Assembly: GCA_029907045.1 (NCBI GenBank)
Contig: JARYMR010000002.1
Coordinates: 1-34,576 of the forward strand
Source: Candidatus Bathyarchaeota archaeon
Lineage (GTDB): Archaea > Thermoproteota > Bathyarchaeia > Bathyarchaeales > UBA233
Direction: 5' to 3'
DNA length: 34,576 nt
The notes under the pieces were generated by a model. It made no database searches, was not told the origin of the DNA, and was given only the letters and a program-made list of their open reading frames with translations. Shown here piece after piece: positions 1 through 6,888 of this stretch; position 1 is the stretch's first letter, and every line of letters begins with the position of its first letter. A program made the translations under genes and the position numbers.

Positions 1-485
1 TCGTAGTTAGGTCTTTTTCAAAATTTTTCGGAATGCCCGGCCTGAGAATAGGCTATGGAATAGGCCATAAAAAACTTATTCAATCTTTAGAAGCCATCAG
101 ACAACCTTGGTGTGTTAACTCTTTAGCTTTAATTGCGGCGCGGGAAACATTAAAAGATAAAGAATACATTAAGAAAACCAAAGAGCACATTCGAAGAGAA
201 AGAGAGCAATTAACAAAACTGTTAAAAGAGACAGGCATGTTCTACGTCTTCCCATCGGAAACAAACTTCTTACTTGTAAAAATTTTGAAAAGGGGAATCA
301 CTGCTAGAAGTTTAAAAGAGAAACTTGCGGAAAGAGGGATTCTAATAAGGGATTGTGGAGATTTTCCAGGACTTGACGAAAGCTACTTCAGAATAACCAT
401 AAGAAATACTGAAGAAAATTTAACACTTATAGCCGCACTTAAAGAGACCTTTGCCTCTAAATCTAGGGTTTTGTATCCCAAATAG
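1..485 (+). CDS. cobD: Threonine-phosphate decarboxylase CobD-like, 5'-truncated by window edge
   Basis: PLP-dependent fold-type I enzyme. The family decarboxylates threonine phosphate to aminopropanol phosphate, which becomes the arm joining corrin to the nucleotide loop of cobalamin. The reading frame is open from base 3 and runs off the left edge, so the start is missing; the ATG at 33 is internal. The PLP-lysine motif RSFSKFFGMPGLRIGYG is visible, with the lysine codon at 21-23. The QPWCVN segment and the C-terminal RDCGDFPGLDESYFRITIR favour CobD over histidinol-phosphate aminotransferase, its closest relative. About 160 C-terminal residues are present, roughly the last 45% of a usual ~360-residue protein. 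A CbiB gene, which uses the product, lies about 27 kb downstream. The family is clear; the CobD versus HisC choice is good but not certain. Confidence 0.85.
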   Translation, partial: VVRSFSKFFGMPGLRIGYGIGHKKLIQSLEAIRQPWCVNSLALIAARETLKDKEYIKKTKEHIRREREQLTKLLKETGMFYVFPSETNFLLVKILKRGITARSLKEKLAERGILIRDCGDFPGLDESYFRITIRNTEENLTLIAALKETFASKSRVLYPK

Positions 486-637
486 GATGATGTCGAAAAT
501 TTGAGATTTGCTCATAGCTAGCATTAAGAATGCCATTAAATGCAACCGCAAAAATAATTTGAAAGATTTCGTAGTATCCCTTGAATATCTAAAAATTAGA
601 AGTCTGGGTAAAGGGGAGAACAAAATAACCAACCTAC

Positions 638-1756
638 TCAATTTTCTTGATCACTCAAGCTCCAAATTTTCTTGGTCTTTTTAAGCATGCTCACGATAGG
701 TAGTTTATATGGGCATTTTAGTTCACATTCGCCACATTCATTGCAGTTATCAATTCCGACTTCAAGACCTTTGTATAGTTTTTCAGCCCATTTCTTCAGA
801 CCATAATTTGATGAAAGCATATAGAATTTAAGTATAGCTGGGACGTTTAAATTGTTGGGACATGGTAGGCAGAGGCCGCAGTCCCTGCAATAATACTCAT
901 CAAATTGAACTCTGAATTTTTCCTCTTCGCTTTTTGTAAGCCCTTTAAATTCTTCTCCTACGTTGACAGCCATTTCCACTTCACCGACTGACCTAAAACC
1001 TGTTACAACCACAGAGACGTCTTGCGCAAGAACAAACCTTAAAGCGGTCTGCACCATGGAAAATTTGTCTTTCCCCAGGATGTTTTTCAGTTCAGGTTCA
1101 TCTGAAATCAAATGTAAGGAAGGTTTGTATAAACATGTTATCAGATTTGATGTTTTTGCGAAAAATGGTTTCATTGCCGCGACGCCGACATCCATGCTTT
1201 TTGCAAATGGCACAAGCTCTTCTAAAGCCTGTCTCGTAACTATATTAATGGGAACAAGCACTGTGTCAAACTCATTTGTTTCAATTGCTTTGAGTAGAAT
1301 GTAGGGTTTATGTCCAGTAATACCTATATAATCAACCAATCCCATAGCCTTCGCCCTTTTGCATGCTTCTAAAGAACCTTCGGGGCCCATAGCCTTCTTA
1401 AGGGTTTTTTCGTCATCTATTCCGTGAAGCTGGATGATGTCAAGTCTCTCCGTTTTTAATCGATGTAAACTGCATTTTATATCTTTAAAAGCCTCTTTGC
1501 CAGTTCTTGAGCCGGTTTTAGTAGCTATAATCACCTTATCTCTTACCCCTTCCAAGGCTATCCCTAATTTTTCCTCGCTATCCCCATCCAATTTCGCGGT
1601 GTCAAAGTAGTTGATGCCAAGTTCATAAGCCCTCTTAATAACTTTCCTCGCCTCATCCATGTTCAACTCAGAAATCCATGTTCCGCCAAAACCTATAATA
1701 GAAGTCCAAAGATTCGTTCTACCGAGCCTTCGCTTTTGCAAGGGAATTACCATCAT
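638..1756 (-). CDS. Aldo/keto reductase with C-terminal 2x[4Fe-4S] ferredoxin domain
   Basis: 372 residues starting MMVIPLQKRRLGRTN (two adjacent ATGs; either may be used). Residues ~8-280 form an aldo/keto reductase TIM barrel (predicted-oxidoreductase branch with iron-sulfur tail). From about residue 290 two ferredoxin motifs follow: CRDCGLCLPCP and CNECGECELKCP, so electrons may pass between the barrel and a ferredoxin. Of the usual Asp-Tyr-Lys-His tetrad, Asp52, Lys80 and His111 are present, but the tyrosine position (normally in a Tyr-Gly-Asp-Ser-Glu-Glu-Lys context) is Asp57. Normal NADPH-carbonyl reductase chemistry is therefore doubtful. The gene stands alone, convergent with cobD and divergent from the PP-loop gene at 1838. 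The substrate cannot be deduced. Confidence 0.9.
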   Translation of the reverse strand: MMVIPLQKRRLGRTNLWTSIIGFGGTWISELNMDEARKVIKRAYELGINYFDTAKLDGDSEEKLGIALEGVRDKVIIATKTGSRTGKEAFKDIKCSLHRLKTERLDIIQLHGIDDEKTLKKAMGPEGSLEACKRAKAMGLVDYIGITGHKPYILLKAIETNEFDTVLVPINIVTRQALEELVPFAKSMDVGVAAMKPFFAKTSNLITCLYKPSLHLISDEPELKNILGKDKFSMVQTALRFVLAQDVSVVVTGFRSVGEVEMAVNVGEEFKGLTKSEEEKFRVQFDEYYCRDCGLCLPCPNNLNVPAILKFYMLSSNYGLKKWAEKLYKGLEVGIDNCNECGECELKCPYKLPIVSMLKKTKKIWSLSDQEN

Positions 1757-1792
1757 CTATAGATTATTGGCCGAAAATTAAAGTTTAGGCAT

Positions 1793-1803
1793 AATATTTT
1801 AAA
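1793..1803 (+). promoter_or_regulatory. Probable TATA box for the PP-loop gene
   Basis: The AT-rich element atattttaaag lies about 35-45 bases before the TTG start at 1838, a spacing that would put transcription start next to the GAGG ribosome-binding site (1827-1830). Called from position and composition only. Confidence 0.4.
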
Positions 1804-1837
1804 GCTCTGTTATTACCACTCCTTTTGAGGTAGTAAA

Positions 1838-2518
1838 TTGAAGGTTGCGGTTTCGTGGAGCGGAGGGAAGGAGTCAGGCCTCGCTTATTACAAGGCAATT
1901 AATTGGGAGCACGAAATCTCCCTCTTAGTCACTTTTCTCTGGGAAATCCCTCCGTTTTATCATCCTTTGGAACTCGTGAAACTTCAATCTGAAGCCATGA
2001 AAGCGCCACACATAGAGGTAAAAGTCGAAAAGCCTTACTTCGAGAGATACAGAAGAGCCATAAATAACCTTAGAGAAAAGTACGGAATTGAAGGAATAGT
2101 TACTGGCGACATATCAATTACAGACAGTTACCATGGAGACTGGATGAAAAATGTTTGTGAGGGACTCAACGTAGAACTTATCCGACCATTATGGAATTTA
2201 AACCGTTATCATATCCTAGAAGAACTGGTTTCAAAAGGCTTTAAGGCAGTGTTTACTTGCGTTAAGAAGCCTTGGTTTAACTATAACTGGCTTGGACGCA
2301 CACTTGATAATATTTGCATCGAAGAGTTGAAAGAGTTGGAAAGAAGATTCGGAATGGATCCATGTGGAGAGTTTGGGGAATACCACACAATGTTGATTGA
2401 TGCACCAATGTTTAAAGACGCCATCGAAATATCCAAGTTTAAAAAAGAACAGAAAAACTCGGTCTTCCTTTTAAAACCTATTAAATTCTTCCTTAAAACA
2501 AAAAATTCTTCCGTTTAA
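1838..2518 (+). CDS. dph6: Diphthine--ammonia ligase-like PP-loop ATPase (MJ0570 family)
   Basis: 226 residues from a TTG start that is preceded by GAGG at 1827-1830 (7-base spacing). The N-terminus carries the PP-loop ATP-pyrophosphatase motif SGGKES (residues 8-13). The central VTGDI and the C-terminal PCGEFGEYHTMLIDAP stretch are typical of the MJ0570/Dph6 family. In characterised members the enzyme activates diphthine with ATP and amidates it with ammonia, the last step of diphthamide synthesis on elongation factor 2. Length matches archaeal homologues; the last ~30 residues are a lysine-rich tail of no evident function. Other members of this PP-loop family could have different substrates, so the exact reaction is inferred. 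Transcribed divergently from the aldo/keto reductase. Confidence 0.82.
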   Translation: MKVAVSWSGGKESGLAYYKAINWEHEISLLVTFLWEIPPFYHPLELVKLQSEAMKAPHIEVKVEKPYFERYRRAINNLREKYGIEGIVTGDISITDSYHGDWMKNVCEGLNVELIRPLWNLNRYHILEELVSKGFKAVFTCVKKPWFNYNWLGRTLDNICIEELKELERRFGMDPCGEFGEYHTMLIDAPMFKDAIEISKFKKEQKNSVFLLKPIKFFLKTKNSSV

Positions 2519-2590
2519 TAACCTACAGAACATAATTTTCCTTGAAGGAAAACCCTAAAATAAAAGATCCATAATGTTAGCGCGTGTTGC

Positions 2591-2595
2591 GAGGA
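2591..2595 (+). promoter_or_regulatory. Ribosome-binding site fixing the start at 2602
   Basis: GAGGA lies 6 bases before ATG 2602. An in-frame GTG at 2584 lies upstream of this site and would have no ribosome-binding site, so ATG 2602 is preferred. Confidence 0.6.
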
Positions 2596-2601
2596 AGAAA
2601 A

Positions 2602-3993
2602 ATGATCTTGCTTATCAACCCTCACTTACCAGCTGAGTCACCTTGGGGACTTTCAAAAATGCTTCCACCACTCGGATTAACCTATATCGCGGCAGCGCTT
2701 GAAAAAGAGGGTTTTGAGGTAAAAATTCTTGATAACTACTTGTTCAAGAAACCCATAAACTATATCAAGTTTTTAGTTAAGAAGTTTAACCCGGAAATAA
2801 CTGGGATAAGTTGTAACTCTGTTACTTACAAAAACTGCATTGAAATTGCCAGAGCCGTTAAGGAGGCTGTTCCTAAATCAAAAGTTGTTGTGGGAGGGCC
2901 CCACCCAACATGTATGCCCGAAAGCATGTTACGCTATAAAGAGGTAGACTTCGCTGTTATGGGAGAGGGAGAATTAGCCATTGTGGAATTGGCTAAACGC
3001 GTTATCGTCGGAGATAACTCAAATTTCACAGAGGTTCCAGGCATTGCATATAGAAATAACGAAAAAATTGTAAAGAACCCGCCAAGATTTATCAATGACT
3101 TAGACATTATCCCCATTCCGGCTAGGCATCTTATTCCGCTGTCTAAGTATGATAGGAGAATCGAGTTTCTGGAGATTGAACCCGTTGACACAATGAATGT
3201 GATACGCGGCTGTCCATTTAACTGTAAATTTTGCGAAACTAAAAAATTATGGGGTTCAAAACCACGCGCCTTTAGCCCATACAGGGTTGTGGAGGAGATA
3301 GAGCATTTAACCACCAATTATCGCTCTAAAGGAATATACTTTGTTGGCGATAACTTCACAATTGATGAGAAGTGGACGAAGACTTTATGCAACCTAATCA
3401 AGGAGCATAAATTGGATATTGAATGGATTTGTGATACTAGAGTTGACCTAATTTCAAGAGATCTATTGAATGCCATGAAACGTGCTGGGTGTAAAACCAT
3501 ATGGTTTGGAGTAGAGTCGGGTTCTCCTCGAGTGCTCGAAAAATTAAACAAAGGGGTCACTCTTCCTCAAGTGGTTCACGCGTTTAAACTCTGTAAGGAA
3601 GTGGGTATTAAAGTAGCTTGTTCTTTTATGCTAGGGATACCCGGGGAGACATTGGAGGACATGTACGCGACGTTGCGATTTGCTATGAAACTCAATCCAG
3701 ATTGGTGTCAGTTCAACATATTTGTAGCCTGCCCTGGAAGCGTCTTATATGAAGAAGTTCTTGAAAAAGGGCTTTACGATCGTAGAGACGAATTCTTGTT
3801 GTATGTTAAAACAGAAGATTTCAATTACAAGTCGCTTTTAGAGATTCAAAGATTTTTCCACACAACATTTCATAGGGCTCCTGCAAGAATTATCAAGAGA
3901 ATTGTGGAGGGGATAAAGTCTCCTCTTGGTTGGAAATATTTTTTTCGCGGTCTCCCCAGACGGTTTAAGGCTTTTCTAGAGGGCGAGGATTAA
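2602..3993 (+). CDS. B12-binding-domain radical SAM protein (first of five)
   Basis: 463 residues from ATG 2602. Residues ~1-140 form a Rossmann-like cobalamin-binding domain beginning MILLINPHLPAESPWG and containing VVGGPHPTCMPE. The radical SAM barrel follows, with cluster cysteines C204, C208 and C211 in RGCPFNCKFC. A later FGVESGSPRVLEKLNKG segment is typical of COG1032 enzymes. The family uses a [4Fe-4S] cluster, SAM and usually cobalamin to methylate or otherwise modify unactivated carbons, often in lipids or natural products. The C-terminus has a ~70-residue basic helical tail. The next gene is a second member of the family 91 bases downstream. Substrate unknown. Confidence 0.9.
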   Translation: MILLINPHLPAESPWGLSKMLPPLGLTYIAAALEKEGFEVKILDNYLFKKPINYIKFLVKKFNPEITGISCNSVTYKNCIEIARAVKEAVPKSKVVVGGPHPTCMPESMLRYKEVDFAVMGEGELAIVELAKRVIVGDNSNFTEVPGIAYRNNEKIVKNPPRFINDLDIIPIPARHLIPLSKYDRRIEFLEIEPVDTMNVIRGCPFNCKFCETKKLWGSKPRAFSPYRVVEEIEHLTTNYRSKGIYFVGDNFTIDEKWTKTLCNLIKEHKLDIEWICDTRVDLISRDLLNAMKRAGCKTIWFGVESGSPRVLEKLNKGVTLPQVVHAFKLCKEVGIKVACSFMLGIPGETLEDMYATLRFAMKLNPDWCQFNIFVACPGSVLYEEVLEKGLYDRRDEFLLYVKTEDFNYKSLLEIQRFFHTTFHRAPARIIKRIVEGIKSPLGWKYFFRGLPRRFKAFLEGED

Positions 3994-4084
3994 ATTAACG
4001 AGAATCCATGTATAGAAATTGGTGAGCAAGACCTAAATTGAATAGAATAGGTCGCTGTGCAAAGTTTGCGTCAGGTGAAGACTG

Positions 4085-5554
4085 TTGCGAATATGCTTAA
4101 TTAATCCACCAAGAATTCATCCAAAGGCTTGGGGAAAACCAAGTGTCTTTCAGCCGATAGATATAGCCTATGTAGCAGCGGTTCTCGAATCTAAACATGA
4201 TGTGTGGGTTTTAGATGCTGCTGGAGAGGGTTGGGAAAATGTCGAAGATATTGACACCACAAGATATCGGGTAGGCTTAAAAAATGAAGAAATTGCTCGG
4301 AGAATCAAATTATGGTCACCTGATGTTGTTGGGATAAATGTGCCCTTTTCCGGCTGGTCAAGAATGGCTTTCGAAGTTGCATCTATTGCAAAAAGCGTAG
4401 ATAAAGATATAATCACCCTCTTGGATGGCGTTCATCCTTCGGCGAGACCCTTAAGCTGTTTGGAGAATTCGAATGTAGATTATGTCATTATAGGCGAGGC
4501 TGAAGAAACGTGGGCGGAACTAGCCAATTTAATCGAGAAGGGGGCTGATGCTCAAGCCCTTGGAAGTATTCGTGGGATAGGTTTTAGAAGCGGTGATGAT
4601 AAAGTCATTACGAAGCCCAGACCATTGATTAAGGATCTTGATTCGCTTCCATTTCCTGCGAGGCATCTTCTTCCGATGAAGGTTTACTTTGAAGCTGTGA
4701 AAAGAAACCCTTTGAGAGGTGAAGTCAGTAAGCCGTGGACTGTGCTCATAACTAGCAGAGGATGCCCGCATCGTTGCATTTTCTGCACAGTTCACCTGGT
4801 CAGGGGAAGAGTTTGGCGTGGTAGAAGCCCTGAAAATGTTGTTGAGGAGCTGGAGCTTCTAGTTGATAAATATGGTGTAAAGCAGGTTGATATTCATGAC
4901 GACAACATGACGTTAGATAGAGATAGGACTGCAAAAATCTGTGATTTAATTGTCGAAAGAGGTTTAGATATTGAGTGGTTTCTTCCTAATGGTGTTAGGG
5001 CGGATACGTTGGATAAAAATTTGTTGAGGAAAATGCGTAGATCTGGATGCAAAAGAATTTATGTTGCCCCTGAATCGGGAGTTCAAAGAATTGTAAACGA
5101 CGTGATAAAGAAGAATCTTGATCTTAAAAGGGTTGAGGAGGTTGTGGCTTTATGCCGGAAGATGGGAATAAAGGTGTCTTGTTTCTTTGTTATCGGATTG
5201 ATAGGGGAGACAAAGCAGGACATTGAAGCGACAATTAGGTTTGCATACAGGTTGAGGAAGCTGGGCGCAGACAAGTTTTACTTCAGTTATGCTATGCCCC
5301 TTTATGGAACAGAGCTTTACGATCAAGCGGTTGCTGGTGGATTCCTTAAAGAAAACTTTGGCGATGATGCGCTGTCGGAGGTTCAACCTCTTATAATAAC
5401 TAACGAGTTTACTGTCGAGGATTTAAGGAAACTTTGTGAGAAAGCCTACGCCGTAAACCAGATATTAACTTTTGAGAAGATTAAGAGGGCTATAAGGAAC
5501 CCTGGAATTATTCTTAACGCTTTAAATAATGAAATGCGCAGACTTTGGAAGTAA
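4085..5554 (+). CDS. B12-binding-domain radical SAM protein (second of five)
   Basis: 489 residues from a TTG start, with AGGTGA at 4073-4078 six bases upstream. The N-terminus MRICLINPPRIHPKAWG opens a cobalamin-binding domain in which the usual GGPH/GGCH loop reads LLDGVHPSARP. The radical SAM motif RGCPHRCIFC holds C227, C231 and C234. An APESGVQRIVNDVIKKN segment then matches the family's ESGS region. Its stop is only 6 bases before the ATG of a GT4 glycosyltransferase, so the two are almost surely co-transcribed. Together they may act on one lipid or glycan; that is inference. It is the most divergent of the five paralogues in the cobalamin-domain loop. Confidence 0.9.
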   Translation: MRICLINPPRIHPKAWGKPSVFQPIDIAYVAAVLESKHDVWVLDAAGEGWENVEDIDTTRYRVGLKNEEIARRIKLWSPDVVGINVPFSGWSRMAFEVASIAKSVDKDIITLLDGVHPSARPLSCLENSNVDYVIIGEAEETWAELANLIEKGADAQALGSIRGIGFRSGDDKVITKPRPLIKDLDSLPFPARHLLPMKVYFEAVKRNPLRGEVSKPWTVLITSRGCPHRCIFCTVHLVRGRVWRGRSPENVVEELELLVDKYGVKQVDIHDDNMTLDRDRTAKICDLIVERGLDIEWFLPNGVRADTLDKNLLRKMRRSGCKRIYVAPESGVQRIVNDVIKKNLDLKRVEEVVALCRKMGIKVSCFFVIGLIGETKQDIEATIRFAYRLRKLGADKFYFSYAMPLYGTELYDQAVAGGFLKENFGDDALSEVQPLIITNEFTVEDLRKLCEKAYAVNQILTFEKIKRAIRNPGIILNALNNEMRRLWK

Positions 5555-5560
5555 GACTGA

Positions 5561-6742
5561 ATGTTTAATTTGGGAATATTTAACACTCAACCTCCACACC
5601 TTTTTTTCGGCGGTGTCGAACGCAGGATAATGGAGCTTTCAAAGAGACTTTCTGGAAAAGTTAATATAACTGTGTATTGCGGGACTAAGGCTGGTTTCAG
5701 AGAAGCGTGTAACCTTCTAGGAGTGAAGATGGTGCCTTGTTTTTCAACTGATCTGTTTTTCCCAGTGGATAATTGGTTTTTTAACAGGAGTATTCTGAGA
5801 GATTTCGACAGGATGAGGGAGGACGTTTACGAAGTGCACACTGTAAGTGGTTATGGGGTGCTTAAAGCCTTATCTAAATGTAGGATTAAGAAGCCTCTAA
5901 TTGAGGTTGTGCATGGAGTTCTTGCCGATGAGTATGCTCAAGTCTTTAAAGGCGTCCATCCAACATTGAGGACAAGGGTTTCTCATGCTCTTATGCGTTA
6001 CATGTCTAGGTTGGAGATGGAACTAGCTCAAAAGGCAACATTAGTTGTGACCATTAGCAATTATTCGTTGAGAAAAGTTGTTGAGCTTTACGGAGTTGAA
6101 GAGGAGAAGGTTAGGATTGTGCCGAATGGGGTTGATTCCGAAGTCTTTAAGCCTGTAAAGGGACTAGATGTTTTCAAAAAGAGCTTAGGGATTAAGGGTA
6201 AGCATTGTGTACTCTTTGTTGGAAATCTTATTCCTAGAAAAGGGGTTCATTTCCTTATTGAGGCAGCCCAGCACGTGGTAAAGAATGAAGGGAACGTGGT
6301 TTTCCTTGTAGTTGGTGATGGACCTCTTAGAAACTTCCTAATTTCATACTCTGTGAGGTTGGGTGTCCGTGGAAATTTCATTTTCCTTGGAAGGGTACAT
6401 GACGGTGTTCTCCCGCTTATCTATAATTGTGCTGATGTTTTTGTTTTGCCTTCTTTGCAGGAGGGGCAAGGTATAGCTTTGTTGGAGGCACAGGCTTCTG
6501 CTAAACCCGTAGTGGCTTTTGATGTTGGTGGGGTTGGGGAGTGTGTTAAGCATGGTGAAACTGGTTTGCTTGTTGAACCCGATAGTTTTGAGTTGGGTGA
6601 GGCAATTCTTAAACTCCTTAGAGATGAGTCATTGAGGGCTAGGATGGGAATTACTGGAAGGAGGTTTGTTTGTGAAAACTTCTCGTGGGATGTTTACGCT
6701 GGAAGGATGTTTAAGGTGTATTTAGAGGCGCTTGAACATTGA
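5561..6742 (+). CDS. GT4-family glycosyltransferase
   Basis: 393 residues, a normal length for a retaining GT-B enzyme. The N-terminal acceptor domain has the glycine-containing loop FFGGVERRIMELSKRL. The C-terminal donor domain shows VPNGVDSEVFKP, then VLFVGNLIPRKGVHFLIEAA. It also has the EX7E pair at E301 and E309 in the PSLQEGQGIALLEA region, followed by KPVVAFDVGG. The family transfers a sugar from an activated (usually nucleotide) donor to a lipid, protein or glycan acceptor at the cytoplasmic membrane face. No membrane segment is evident. It follows the radical SAM gene by 6 bases, suggesting a shared pathway. Donor and acceptor cannot be read from sequence. Confidence 0.92.
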   Translation: MFNLGIFNTQPPHLFFGGVERRIMELSKRLSGKVNITVYCGTKAGFREACNLLGVKMVPCFSTDLFFPVDNWFFNRSILRDFDRMREDVYEVHTVSGYGVLKALSKCRIKKPLIEVVHGVLADEYAQVFKGVHPTLRTRVSHALMRYMSRLEMELAQKATLVVTISNYSLRKVVELYGVEEEKVRIVPNGVDSEVFKPVKGLDVFKKSLGIKGKHCVLFVGNLIPRKGVHFLIEAAQHVVKNEGNVVFLVVGDGPLRNFLISYSVRLGVRGNFIFLGRVHDGVLPLIYNCADVFVLPSLQEGQGIALLEAQASAKPVVAFDVGGVGECVKHGETGLLVEPDSFELGEAILKLLRDESLRARMGITGRRFVCENFSWDVYAGRMFKVYLEALEH

Positions 6743-6833
6743 TTGTCATAGTTTAGCTTTAGGTTTAGGCGTTGCTATTTAAAACATCTGTAAACTTGAA
6801 GTGTGGTTGTTTTTTAAGGTTTTCATAGTAAAT

Positions 6834-6843
6834 CTTTTAAGGC
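6834..6843 (+). promoter_or_regulatory. Probable TATA box for the first beta-propeller gene
   Basis: The element cttttaagg lies about 50 bases before the TTG start at 6889. Similar CTTTTAA elements precede the genes at 10823 and 22838. Inferred from position and recurrence. Confidence 0.4.
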
Positions 6844-6888
6844 CTACGCTACTTACATATATGAGAGTTTGAGAAAGAGGGAGAAAAG

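Noticed and set aside
420..641. Minus-strand open frame across the end of cobD and the following gap
   Set aside because: It overlaps the conserved end of CobD, has no recognisable motif and no ribosome-binding site; it is a shadow frame.
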